From contig NZ_FUZA01000005.1 of the NCBI RefSeq assembly GCF_900167945.1, positions 248,001 to 312,000 on the forward strand: 64,000 nucleotides of DNA. The letters run 5' to 3'. Positions 1-7,982 of the stretch are shown piece by piece (within the stretch, counting starts at the first letter, position 1; each line of letters begins with the position of its first letter). The stretch is from Dyadobacter psychrophilus (GTDB taxonomy: Bacteria > Bacteroidota > Bacteroidia > Cytophagales > Spirosomataceae). A program made the translations under genes and the position numbers. The notes beneath the pieces were generated by a model. The model was not told the DNA's origin. It saw only the letters and a program-made list of their open reading frames with translations, and ran no database searches.

Positions 1-2
1 AA

Positions 3-1019
3 ATTCTTCCGGCGTTAGGGACGTGCAAAAAATCGAAGCTGGCGGCACTTGTGAGCGGAAGTCCTGAAAAAATGAAAAAAGTAGCGGCGCAATATGGCCT
101 CAAAACGGAGAGCTGTTACAGTTACGAAACCTATGACCAGTTGAAGGATAACAAGGAAGTGGACGTGATTTACATTGTTTTGCCAAACGGGTTGCATAAG
201 GAGTATGTCATACGTGGCGCTAGGGCTGGAAAACATATTTTGTGTGAAAAGCCAATGGCGAATACGGCCGAGGAATGTAAGGAAATGATCGCCGCGTGCA
301 ATAAAGCAAACGTGAAGTTAATGGTGGCTTACCGGATTCAGTATCAGCCCCATAACCGTAAGTTGAGAGAGATTTTACAAAAAAAGGAATTTGGCGAGGT
401 GAAAATGGTAGAAGCCTCCAACTGCCAGAGCACGGCGAACCCGGATCACTGGCGGCATAAACTGAAACTTGCCGGCGGTGGCGTGTTGCCGGATATCGGT
501 ATATATTGCCTGAACACCACACGCTTTATCCTGGGCGAAGAACCGACCGAGGTTTTTGCTTATCAATACAGCACGCCGGGCAACCCGCTCTTTACCGAGG
601 TAGAAGAAGTTGTTTCCTGGCAAATGCGTTTTTCGAACGGGATAATCGCCAATTGTACAACACATTACAATGTCCACGAAAGCCGCCATTACCGGGTTCT
701 ATGCGAGAAGGGCTGGCTGAATATGGACAAAGCTTACGCTTATAAAGGGCAAAAATTGTCCCAAGCCAAAGCTGATGGCCGTATGGAACTGCAACAGGAC
801 ATAGGCCTGGCAGAAACAAACCAATTCGCCACTGAAATGGATCATTTTTCGGACTGTATTATCAACAATAAAAAGCCGTTTACACCAGGAGAGGAGGGTT
901 TGCAGGATCATATTATCATGGAAGCCATTTATAAGTCCGCGCGCGATGGCAAGCCGGTGAAGATCAATTCAAGCCAGACCAATGCGGCATTGCACGGGCC
1001 CGAGCCGGAATTGGGATGA
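3..1019 (+). CDS. Gfo/Idh/MocA-family oxidoreductase (5' end outside window)
   Basis: NAD(P)-dependent sugar or polyol dehydrogenase family, resembling glucose-fructose oxidoreductase. The reading frame is open to the left edge and codes for typical family sequence (ILPALGTCKKSKLAALVSG) before the GTG at 51, so that GTG is internal; the true start and the GxGxxG dinucleotide loop lie upstream of the window. Visible are the family signature GKHILCEKPMA, with the catalytic-site EKP lysine, and the C-terminal alpha/beta domain carrying GGGVLPDIGIYCLN, where the conserved acidic/histidine cluster of the active site is expected. No secretion signal can be judged because the N-terminus is missing. 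It converges on the M56 peptidase gene with a 1-bp gap. Family assignment is firm; the substrate is unknown. Confidence 0.9.
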   Translation: MLPALGTCKKSKLAALVSGSPEKMKKVAAQYGLKTESCYSYETYDQLKDNKEVDVIYIVLPNGLHKEYVIRGARAGKHILCEKPMANTAEECKEMIAACNKANVKLMVAYRIQYQPHNRKLREILQKKEFGEVKMVEASNCQSTANPDHWRHKLKLAGGGVLPDIGIYCLNTTRFILGEEPTEVFAYQYSTPGNPLFTEVEEVVSWQMRFSNGIIANCTTHYNVHESRHYRVLCEKGWLNMDKAYAYKGQKLSQAKADGRMELQQDIGLAETNQFATEMDHFSDCIINNKKPFTPGEEGLQDHIIMEAIYKSARDGKPVKINSSQTNAALHGPEPELG

Positions 1020-1020
1020 A

Positions 1021-2958
1021 TTATTTTTGCGCAAGATCAGGCCGGCCAAATACTTCATTTTCCGGCCTGGTTTCTATCCACCACACTTTTTCCAGTTTGG
1101 GATCATAATAGCGGGCTAGTCTGCCTTTGAATAAAACCACTCGCTTAATCTCGCTTTTAGGCGGTTTGATGTTGCTTCCTACACCAAACACCTGCCGGAA
1201 TCCGTCTAGAAAATAGGCTTCTTTGTCCAGGACCGAAATGTCAAATGCCGACAGATTCTTGACTTCCACATTCCCGGCTAACAGATGTGCCGGCGGCGGG
1301 TCCTTATATAATGGGAATGTAAGGAATTTCAACTTTGCGTATGTGCGGTCATCTCCCCATTCTTTGGAAAGTCTTGTATCGCTCAGCAAAAACGGAGATG
1401 ATCTGAAAGCCTCATTAATTTCTTCGTATGTCGCTTTTTGGCCGTCCAGGTAAAGTTCGGTAACACCTTCATATCCAACCAATTCTTTGCTTCTGTCGAA
1501 ATAACCATTTTTGAATTTGATAAGGACATTTTTTGGAAACGGGTGATATTTTTTGAAATCCGCTATCAATTGAATTTCTGCCTGATAATTTGGCAAAAGA
1601 CTAGTTAAATATTCTTTGACATTCTTGTTAACTTGTTCTGAATCAGTTGTATTATGGAACTTTTGATGTTTTGGCGCATAGTAGTAACCCCTAATGGTAG
1701 AATCTTTTTTAGCAGATAGAAAGCGTACGGAAACGCGTCCGTAACCCGAATTGAAATCGCCCGCATGAAATTCACTTACCAAATCGGGGTGCTCCGGATG
1801 CAGGAGGCTGATTGAATAAAGGAGGTGCTTTCCGCTGACAGGGGCTGCTTTCAAATCACTGTAAAAATAACCGTCCCGATCTGTGCGTAAGATCTTAACA
1901 ACACTTCCCCCGGCAACCAGCTCTAATTGCGCATCCCCAATCGGCTTTCTGGTTGCCGCGTCCAGAATAACTCCTGCGCAATAGGCATAGCTGTCTTTCG
2001 GTTGCGTCAAGCGCGGCTTGGATTTGCCACCTCGGTGCATCACAGCGTGATTACCACTGATCATTTGCAGCCGATCCAGGTCAGGCCGGAATGCAACGAG
2101 CAGTGCGATGATCAACGGGGCCAGGAATAAGAAGCGGATCAGATAAATTTTCGGCGTTCTGGCCTTGTTCATCATCATGATCCGTTGTTTCAGCGAAGGG
2201 AAATTGAATTGACTAGTCAGCCGGTATTCGGGTACGCCGGTGACTTTGAGCAACAGATATTGATATTTTTTGACGTCCACATTGTGCCTCAATACCTGGT
2301 CATCTGCAATGTATTCAAGATTTTGCCGGATTGAATAGCGGATTAGCCATGCAAACGGATTATACCAGTTGAGAATGCAAATGATCTCGGCCCAAATGTT
2401 ATCAAACGTATGTTTTTGCTGGACATGAACGTATTCATGCAGGATAATTTTTTCCAGATCGTCATCGGAATGCAAGGTTGGATTGATAAAAACCGCATTG
2501 CCAAACGAAAATGGAAAGATCTCACGATCCACGTGATATAGCTTGATGTCATCCTCAGAAACAAGATGCGCTTCGCGTTTTATACGCGTGTAAAAGTAGA
2601 AATTAAGGCACAGCCGGCCCGTCATCACAACGATTCCCGTTACTAACACGATCAGGAGCCAGTTAACCGGTTCTTCCGGAGCCGGCGAACTGGGCAGCGC
2701 GGCCTCCTCATAAATCTGACTTAGGAAGTTATCGAGCCGCGGCAATCTAGTGTCAATCTCCTGATAGGTCAATTTTTCTTTCGGCACAAGCCTGCCGACA
2801 TCAATAAACGGAATAAAAAACGCCAGCATGGAATACAGCAGCAAATACCAACGGTTCCAAGTGTAAAACGTGAGCTTCCGCAGCACTGCGAAATAAAAAA
2901 TGTACGCAACTGCCAGTCCGACAGACAGTTTGATGAGATAATCAGGCAATTCGGTCAT
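1021..2958 (-). CDS. BlaR1-like M56 membrane metallopeptidase
   Basis: Membrane zinc peptidase of the BlaR1/MecR1 family, which in known systems senses a signal and triggers cleavage of a BlaI-type repressor. Hydrophobic segments occur near residues 5-25, 35-55, 110-130 and about 280-300. The zinc motif HEYVH is at residues 174-178, before the third-to-fourth membrane segment region. After the last membrane segment (beyond about residue 330) comes a carboxypeptidase-regulatory-like beta domain (CAGVILDAATRKPIGDAQL), then about 230 residues that I cannot assign; there is no penicillin-binding sensor domain. It lies 23 bp downstream of the blaI-like gene on the same strand and is surely co-transcribed. 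The sensed signal is unknown, and no beta-lactamase gene is nearby. Confidence 0.88.
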   Translation of the reverse strand: MTELPDYLIKLSVGLAVAYIFYFAVLRKLTFYTWNRWYLLLYSMLAFFIPFIDVGRLVPKEKLTYQEIDTRLPRLDNFLSQIYEEAALPSSPAPEEPVNWLLIVLVTGIVVMTGRLCLNFYFYTRIKREAHLVSEDDIKLYHVDREIFPFSFGNAVFINPTLHSDDDLEKIILHEYVHVQQKHTFDNIWAEIICILNWYNPFAWLIRYSIRQNLEYIADDQVLRHNVDVKKYQYLLLKVTGVPEYRLTSQFNFPSLKQRIMMMNKARTPKIYLIRFLFLAPLIIALLVAFRPDLDRLQMISGNHAVMHRGGKSKPRLTQPKDSYAYCAGVILDAATRKPIGDAQLELVAGGSVVKILRTDRDGYFYSDLKAAPVSGKHLLYSISLLHPEHPDLVSEFHAGDFNSGYGRVSVRFLSAKKDSTIRGYYYAPKHQKFHNTTDSEQVNKNVKEYLTSLLPNYQAEIQLIADFKKYHPFPKNVLIKFKNGYFDRSKELVGYEGVTELYLDGQKATYEEINEAFRSSPFLLSDTRLSKEWGDDRTYAKLKFLTFPLYKDPPPAHLLAGNVEVKNLSAFDISVLDKEAYFLDGFRQVFGVGSNIKPPKSEIKRVVLFKGRLARYYDPKLEKVWWIETRPENEVFGRPDLAQK

Positions 2959-2981
2959 GGTTCAGATATGTTTAAAACCGA

Positions 2982-3341
2982 CTATTTTTCACCTTCTATT
3001 AATCCGATGATTTCTTTCAATTCCTCAGTCGAGATCTTATTCTTTTTTACAAAAAAGCTTACAAGCTCTTTATAAGAATCTTCGAAATAGTCCTTAACAA
3101 CATTTCCCATAAACCGCTGTTTATAAGCTTCTTCTGTGATCGCCGAGGCATATAGATAGGCATTTCCGATCAGGCGGCTTTGCACATAACCCTTCTTTTC
3201 GAGGTTTTTAACCGTGGAGGCAAGTGTGGTGTATGGTGGCACGGCTCCGTTGAGTGCTGCCATAAAAGATTTGACGCTTCCTTCGCCCGTCTTCCAGATC
3301 GCCTGCATCGCGTCTTCTTCCTGTTGCGTTAATTTTTCCAT
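2982..3341 (-). CDS. BlaI/MecI/CopY-family transcriptional repressor
   Basis: Small winged-helix repressor of 119 residues, the usual length for the family. The N-terminus (LTQQEEDAMQAIWKTGEGSV) and the recognition region around YTTLASTVKNLEKKGYV are typical of BlaI proteins, with a C-terminal helical dimerisation and cleavage segment. It is the first gene of a two-gene operon with the M56 peptidase, the standard repressor-peptidase pairing. Directly upstream are two dyads overlapping its promoter, so autorepression as paired dimers is likely. The Bacteroidota members of this family often control functions other than beta-lactam resistance; the regulon here cannot be read from the window beyond its own promoter. 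Confidence 0.93.
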   Translation of the reverse strand: MEKLTQQEEDAMQAIWKTGEGSVKSFMAALNGAVPPYTTLASTVKNLEKKGYVQSRLIGNAYLYASAITEEAYKQRFMGNVVKDYFEDSYKELVSFFVKKNKISTEELKEIIGLIEGEK

Positions 3342-3344
3342 ATC

Positions 3345-3359
3345 TACGATGTTTTCGTA
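3345..3359. promoter_or_regulatory. BlaI-type operator, copy 1 (TACGA-N5-TCGTA)
   Basis: Perfect inverted repeat TACGA-TGTTT-TCGTA, located between the -7 box and the start codon of the repressor gene. Its arms are identical to those of copy 2, and the centres are 19 bp apart, about two helical turns, so two repressor dimers could bind side by side. Assignment to the adjacent BlaI-like protein is inferred from position. Confidence 0.65.
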
Positions 3360-3389
3360 AATCTACGAATATGTCGTAGTGAATTCAAA
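3358..3389 (-). promoter_or_regulatory. Promoter of the blaI-like/M56 operon
   Basis: On the minus strand a -33 box TTTG (plus positions 3386-3389) is followed after 20 bp by TAGATTTA (3358-3365), one base off the Bacteroidota -7 consensus TAnnTTTG. The start codon follows 16 bp downstream. One dyad sits between the boxes and a second just downstream, so bound repressor would block RNA polymerase. Confidence 0.6.
3363..3379. promoter_or_regulatory. BlaI-type operator, copy 2 (CTACGA-N5-TCGTAG)
   Basis: Perfect inverted repeat CTACGA-ATATG-TCGTAG lying between the -33 and -7 boxes of the repressor promoter. It also lies about 60 bp upstream of the divergent LacI-type gene, so the repressor could affect that gene as well. 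Confidence 0.7.
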
Positions 3390-3441
3390 GTGTTTCCTAA
3401 TATTTTATATTTACCCCGTTAATGTCAAACTTAAACCCTTG

Positions 3442-4500
3442 ATGGAAAAAGAGAATACTTTGTTTGGAGTGCGGGAAATTGCGAGGAGGGCCAACGTATC
3501 CACTGCCACAGTAGACCGCGTGCTGCATAATCGGACGGGGGTTTCGGAAAAGACGAAGAAGCGGATCAATGACATCATTAAGGAGCTTGATTATCAGCCT
3601 AACATCCTGGCCAGCAGGCTCGCATCCAAAAAAATCATTACGCTGGCGATCCTGATTCCCCAGGTTTCCGAGGAGACTGATTTCTGGGAAGCGCCCTTGA
3701 ACGGTGTGCGCCGGGCGGAGGCCGAAATCAGGCAGTATGGCATCCAGACGCTTACCTTTTTCTTTGACCTTAATAACAAGGATACTTATGTTCAGAAAGC
3801 CCGTGAAATCCTGGAACTGGATGTGCATGGCATCTTGATTGCGCCTTCATTTGTGACAGAAACGCAGGAATTTGCAAAGGAATGCAGCCAGCGCAAAATC
3901 CCCTTCGTATTCATTGATTCGGATATCCCGGAATTGAAAAGCCTGTCTTACATTGGTCCGCACCTGTATAAGAGCGGTTACGTGGGAGCGAAGTTGCTTA
4001 CTTACAGGCTGCAACCCGAAAAGAAAGTGCTGATCATTAATATTTCCAAGGAAATCGACAACTTCAATTATGAAACCATTGAAGCAGGCTTCAGGGCTTA
4101 CTTTTCGGATAACCATAATCCAAACGAAATCGTCCGTATTGACATTCATGAAACAGATTATCAGTCGGTTGCACGCCACCTTACCTATGTTTTTCATCTC
4201 AACAAAGACATTGGGGCTGCCTTTGTCACCAACTCACGCGTAAACACGGTCGCTTCTTTTCTCAAAAACAGTCACCGGACGGAAGTTTCCTTGATCGGTT
4301 ATGATTTTGTAAAAGACAATGTGAAATATCTCGAAAACAATGTAATTGATTTTCTGATATGCCACCGGCCGGAAGACCAGGCTTATCGCGGGATTATGGC
4401 GCTTTATCAAACCCTGGTGATGAATTCCACTGTTTCCAGATTAAGTTACATGCCGATCGATATTGTAACGAAAGAAAATTACGAGTTTTATCAAAATTAG
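3442..4500 (+). CDS. LacI-family transcriptional regulator
   Basis: DNA-binding regulator of 352 residues. The ATG at 3442 is chosen over an upstream GTG at 3379 because the LacI headpiece begins right after it: FGVREIARRANVSTATVDRV is the helix-turn-helix, followed by the hinge region ending LASRLASKK. The rest (about residues 65-350) is a periplasmic-binding-protein-like sensor domain, as in regulators that bind sugars. A perfect palindrome with a central CpG, typical of LacI-family sites, overlaps the promoter of the transporter operon 80-100 bp downstream of its stop codon, making that operon the likely target. Divergent from the blaI-like gene. The inducer is unknown, probably a sugar or sugar-acid derivative given the operon. 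Confidence 0.9.
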   Translation: MEKENTLFGVREIARRANVSTATVDRVLHNRTGVSEKTKKRINDIIKELDYQPNILASRLASKKIITLAILIPQVSEETDFWEAPLNGVRRAEAEIRQYGIQTLTFFFDLNNKDTYVQKAREILELDVHGILIAPSFVTETQEFAKECSQRKIPFVFIDSDIPELKSLSYIGPHLYKSGYVGAKLLTYRLQPEKKVLIINISKEIDNFNYETIEAGFRAYFSDNHNPNEIVRIDIHETDYQSVARHLTYVFHLNKDIGAAFVTNSRVNTVASFLKNSHRTEVSLIGYDFVKDNVKYLENNVIDFLICHRPEDQAYRGIMALYQTLVMNSTVSRLSYMPIDIVTKENYEFYQN

Positions 4501-4556
4501 ATTCGGATAAAGTGCTCACATCAGGTTAGGCAACTTTATTCATCGGCATGCTACCA

Positions 4557-4583
4557 TTGTTCAATATTTCTTTTCTATATTTA
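4557..4583 (+). promoter_or_regulatory. Promoter of the Nramp-like/epimerase/DHDPS operon
   Basis: TATATTTA at 4576-4583 matches the Bacteroidota -7 consensus TAnnTTTG except for the last base. A TTG at 4557-4559 lies at suitable -33 spacing. The gene start is 70 bp downstream. Confidence 0.5.
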
Positions 4584-4598
4584 CGGGCACGTGCCCGT
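4583..4598. promoter_or_regulatory. LacI-type operator palindrome
   Basis: Perfect 16-bp palindrome ACGGGCACGTGCCCGT with a central CpG, the hallmark of LacI/GalR-family operators. It directly follows the -7 box and so would cover the transcription start. Recognition by the LacI-type protein encoded just upstream is inferred from position. Confidence 0.68.
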
Positions 4599-4652
4599 TA
4601 CATTTATTAGCGTTTAAGCTCGTCAGGCCAGAACCCTATAAACTCCAAAATT

Positions 4653-5876
4653 GTGAAAGACAACATTGTCAAATGGCTTCGTTCGCTCGGACCGGGAATG
4701 ATCACTGCCGCATTGGTTTTCGGACCCAGCAAAATGACCATTACTTCCAAGCTTGGAGCAGTTTATGGTTATTCGCTGCTTTGGATCGTGATCGCAGCGA
4801 TCCTTTTCATGGCCGTTTTCACAGCCATGTCGACCCGGATCGGCATTGCAACGAACCAGTCGCTGCTATCAACAGTGAGGCAGAAGTGGGGGAAACCGGC
4901 ATCATTTGCTATGGGCATTGGCGTTTTCCTGGTCAGCACTTCGTTTCAGGCTGGCAACTCCATTGGTGTGGGCATTTCGGTGGGAGAGCTTTATCATACT
5001 TCGCCTGTTCCCTGGATCATCTTTTTCAATCTGGTCGGAATAAGTCTGCTCTTTTTCCGAAGCTTCTATTCTGTGCTCGAAAAGACAATGATCTTCCTGA
5101 TTTTCATGATGTTATTTTCTTTTATAACTACATTCTTCTGGGCAAAACCGGACGCTTCCGAGGTTTTTAAGGGCTTTACAACGCCGGTTATCCCCGAAGG
5201 GTCGCAGGGTTTGATCATTGCATTCGTGGCTTCCTGCTTCTCAATTGTGGGTGCACTATATCAATGTTACCTCATTCAGGAACGCATTCGGGTAAGGCCG
5301 GAAGTGCGAAATGGCCGAAACGACAGTGTAACAGGCATCATTGTGCTGGGTGTGATGTGCGCGATTGTGATCATTTGCTCCGCGGCAATCCTGCATCCCA
5401 AAGGCATCGCCGTTAATTCTGCGACGGATATGGCCAAGGCGCTGGAACCACTTTTCGGTAACAATGCATCCACGCTTTTCCTGGTGGGACTGTTTGGCGC
5501 GGCCTTTTCTTCATTGATCGGGAACGCTTCCGTGGGTGGCACATTACTGGGTGATGCGCTTGGATTAGGAAGTAATTTTAGTGCCAAATCAGTGCGTTAT
5601 CTGGTTGCACTGGTCATGGTGTTCGGTGCGGGCATTGCTGTCAGGTTCGGCAAGCTGCCCCTGGAACTGATCGTGTTTGCACAAAGCGTGACCATTTTCG
5701 TTGTCCCGTTTATTGGAACAGCACTTTATATGGTGGCGAATGATAAAGAGATTATGGGTGAAAAAGTCAATAGCCCGCTCGTAAAAGTAGTTGCCGGCGT
5801 AGGTCTCGTCATCATTTTCGCGTTGGCGATCATTAATAGTAAAGAATTATTTTTCAACAATCCGCTTTTTAAATAA
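4653..5876 (+). CDS. Nramp/SLC11-fold transporter lacking the canonical metal-binding motifs
   Basis: Multi-pass inner-membrane protein of 407 residues with about eleven hydrophobic segments and the Nramp start W-L-R-S-L-G-P-G-M. In metal-transporting Nramp proteins the first membrane helix carries DPGN; here the aligned residues 24-27 are G-P-S-K. The MPH-type motif of the sixth helix is replaced by GALYQ at residues 200-204. The manganese/iron ligands are therefore absent and metal transport is doubtful. The gene starts with GTG, and its stop overlaps the next start by one base (TAATG), so it is translationally coupled to the epimerase-like gene. The LacI-type regulator and the two carbon-metabolism genes downstream suggest an organic substrate, but this is inference. 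Confidence 0.8.
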   Translation: MKDNIVKWLRSLGPGMITAALVFGPSKMTITSKLGAVYGYSLLWIVIAAILFMAVFTAMSTRIGIATNQSLLSTVRQKWGKPASFAMGIGVFLVSTSFQAGNSIGVGISVGELYHTSPVPWIIFFNLVGISLLFFRSFYSVLEKTMIFLIFMMLFSFITTFFWAKPDASEVFKGFTTPVIPEGSQGLIIAFVASCFSIVGALYQCYLIQERIRVRPEVRNGRNDSVTGIIVLGVMCAIVIICSAAILHPKGIAVNSATDMAKALEPLFGNNASTLFLVGLFGAAFSSLIGNASVGGTLLGDALGLGSNFSAKSVRYLVALVMVFGAGIAVRFGKLPLELIVFAQSVTIFVVPFIGTALYMVANDKEIMGEKVNSPLVKVVAGVGLVIIFALAIINSKELFFNNPLFK

Positions 5877-6892
5877 TGACTGATTTTGAAGTTTTGGAAA
5901 AAAAGTGGCTGAGCCCGTCACATGCCTTAGTTGAGGATATCAAGCAAATAAAAGGCGATATCCTGATCCTGGGAGCAGGCGGCAAGATCGGGCCGAGCAT
6001 TGCGAAACTGGCAAAGCAAGCCATCGACCAAGCTGGCCTGGATAAGCGTGTGATCGGGGTTTCCCGGTTCAGTGAGGAAGGGTTAGCGGACGAATTGAAT
6101 GCGGCAGGCATTGAAACAATTGCTGCCAACATCCTGAATGATGCGGCGTTACAAGCATTGCCTGAGGTTGAAAATATCCTTTATCTGGCGGGAACGAAAT
6201 TCGGCACATCCAACAATGAGCCGTACACCTGGGCCATGAACACATATCTTCCGGGCCGGGTTGCGGAGAAATTCAAGAATTCCAAAATCGTTGTCTATTC
6301 AACGGGCAATGTGTATCCGTTCACAACGGTGGCCTCTGGCGGCGCGACAGAGGACCTGAGGGCCGATCCGGTGGGTGAATATGGCCAATCTTGCCTGGGA
6401 AGGGAGCGCTTGTTTCAATATTTTTCGTCAGTCCACGGCACGCCGCTCTTGATTTACAGATTGAATTATGCCATTGATTTCAAATACGGTGTTTTGCTGG
6501 AAGTCGCAAAATCTGTGCTTGCAGGCAAACCTGTGGACTTGCGCACGGGGCATGTGAATGTGATCTGGCAGGGCGATGCAAACGAAATGGCGATCCGCTC
6601 ACTGCTGCATTGCGAAGCTCCATCAAAAATCCTGAACATTACCGGTCCAGAGACCGTTTCGCTTCGCTGGCTGGCCGCGGAGTTCGGACGTATATTTAAC
6701 ACCGAACCTCAGTTTGTAAATGAAGAACAACCCACAGCATTATTAAGCAATGCGGCGGAATCATTCCGGTTGTTCGGCTACCCTCGAACGACTTTGAAGC
6801 AAATGATAGAAATCACTGCGCAATGGTTGCAGGAAGGGGGAAAAACGATTAACAAGCCTACTCATTTTCAGGAAAGAAAAGGGCAGTTTTGA
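5876..6892 (+). CDS. NAD-dependent epimerase/dehydratase-family protein
   Basis: Extended short-chain dehydrogenase fold, 338 residues. The NAD-binding loop is ILGAGGKIGPSI (glycines 33, 35, 36, 39). The region of the catalytic YxxxK reads Y169-G-Q-S-C173, so the lysine that normally lowers the tyrosine pKa is a cysteine; activity may differ from ordinary epimerases. The C-terminal part (from about residue 190) is the variable substrate domain. It overlaps the transporter gene by one base and precedes the aldolase gene by 28 bp, forming one operon. A role in converting a sugar-acid or similar LacI-inducing compound before aldolase or dehydratase action is likely but unproved. Confidence 0.85.
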   Translation: MTDFEVLEKKWLSPSHALVEDIKQIKGDILILGAGGKIGPSIAKLAKQAIDQAGLDKRVIGVSRFSEEGLADELNAAGIETIAANILNDAALQALPEVENILYLAGTKFGTSNNEPYTWAMNTYLPGRVAEKFKNSKIVVYSTGNVYPFTTVASGGATEDLRADPVGEYGQSCLGRERLFQYFSSVHGTPLLIYRLNYAIDFKYGVLLEVAKSVLAGKPVDLRTGHVNVIWQGDANEMAIRSLLHCEAPSKILNITGPETVSLRWLAAEFGRIFNTEPQFVNEEQPTALLSNAAESFRLFGYPRTTLKQMIEITAQWLQEGGKTINKPTHFQERKGQF

Positions 6893-6920
6893 GAGATTCA
6901 GAATAAAAAACAAGGTAGAA

Positions 6921-7982
6921 ATGCTTAATACAGAGACTAAAAAACTGTTGTTTGAAGGAACGGTGATCCCGGCGCACCCGCTAGCTTTGCAGCAAAATTT
7001 GCAGCTGGACGAGCCCAGGCAACGCGGTTTGACCCGATATTATATGGCCAGTGGGGCAGGGGGAATTGCCATTGGTGTGCATACAACACAGTTTGAGATC
7101 CGCGATCCGGAAGTGGATTTGTATGAAACTGTGCTCCGGATTGCGGCTGAGGAGATTGATCTTGCAGCTCTGCATCGACCGTTCATTAAAGTTGCAGGCG
7201 TTGTAGGCCTTACCGAACAGGCGTTGAAGGAGGCGAACATTGCTGTGAAATATGGTTACGATCTGGGACTGGTGAGCATGGCCGCATTCAAAAATCAATC
7301 GGAAGCGGACATTATTGCGCACATCAAAGCAGTAGCTGAAATTATCCCTGTTTTTGGATTCTATCTGCAAGCGGCAATTGGCGGGAGGGTTTATTCTTAT
7401 GATTTCTGGCAGCGGTTTGCCGAGATCCCAAATGTGCTCGCGATCAAAATTGCCGCATTTAACCGTTATCAGACGTTAGACGTTGTACGTGCTGTGTGCA
7501 ACAGTTCAAGGGTAAACGAAATTGCACTCTACACAGGCAACGACGACAACATTGTAGCCGATCTGATCACTCCTTACCGGTTTGAGGTAAACGGAAAGAT
7601 CATCGAAAAAACATTTGTTGGCGGCTTACTTGGACACTGGGCGGTTTGGACAGAAAAGGCGGTTAAGGTGCTTGCAGCGGCAAAAGAATTTGTCAAGAAC
7701 GAGCATGCCAATGCAGCGGATATTTTACGCATGAACATCGAGGTTACGGATATGAATGCAGCCATTTTCGATCCTGCACACAACTTTCACGGATGCATTA
7801 CGGGCGTACACGAAGTGCTGAAACGGCAGGGCTTAATGGAAGGGATCTGGACCCTGAACCCGAGCGAAGCGCTTTCACCCGGACAGGCTGAGGAAATCAC
7901 CCGCGTTACGCAGGCTTATCCCCATTTGATTGATGATGAGTTTGTTAGTAATTTTTTAGCGCAGCATGTTAAAGTAGTTTAA
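6921..7982 (+). CDS. Dihydrodipicolinate synthase-family (class I aldolase/lyase) protein
   Basis: TIM-barrel enzyme of 353 residues, longer than DapA (about 290). The Schiff-base lysine is K176 in the motif LAIKIAAFNRYQ, which corresponds to the GIKxxS segment of DapA and N-acetylneuraminate lyase. The usual DapA GTTGE substrate loop is not evident, so lysine biosynthesis is unlikely; family members of this kind act as aldolases or dehydratases on 2-keto acids and sugar acids. Last gene of the LacI-controlled operon. Its end overlaps the convergent LytTR gene by 4 bp with no room for a terminator. Confidence 0.85.
   Translation: MLNTETKKLLFEGTVIPAHPLALQQNLQLDEPRQRGLTRYYMASGAGGIAIGVHTTQFEIRDPEVDLYETVLRIAAEEIDLAALHRPFIKVAGVVGLTEQALKEANIAVKYGYDLGLVSMAAFKNQSEADIIAHIKAVAEIIPVFGFYLQAAIGGRVYSYDFWQRFAEIPNVLAIKIAAFNRYQTLDVVRAVCNSSRVNEIALYTGNDDNIVADLITPYRFEVNGKIIEKTFVGGLLGHWAVWTEKAVKVLAAAKEFVKNEHANAADILRMNIEVTDMNAAIFDPAHNFHGCITGVHEVLKRQGLMEGIWTLNPSEALSPGQAEEITRVTQAYPHLIDDEFVSNFLAQHVKVV

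Noticed and set aside
51..53. GTG at 51 as the start of the Gfo/Idh/MocA gene
   Set aside because: The frame is open to the window edge and the upstream residues are typical family sequence, so the gene is truncated by the window, not started there.
1021..3341. Beta-lactam resistance operon
   Set aside because: Only the regulator-peptidase pair is present. No beta-lactamase or penicillin-binding gene is nearby and the peptidase lacks a penicillin-binding sensor domain.
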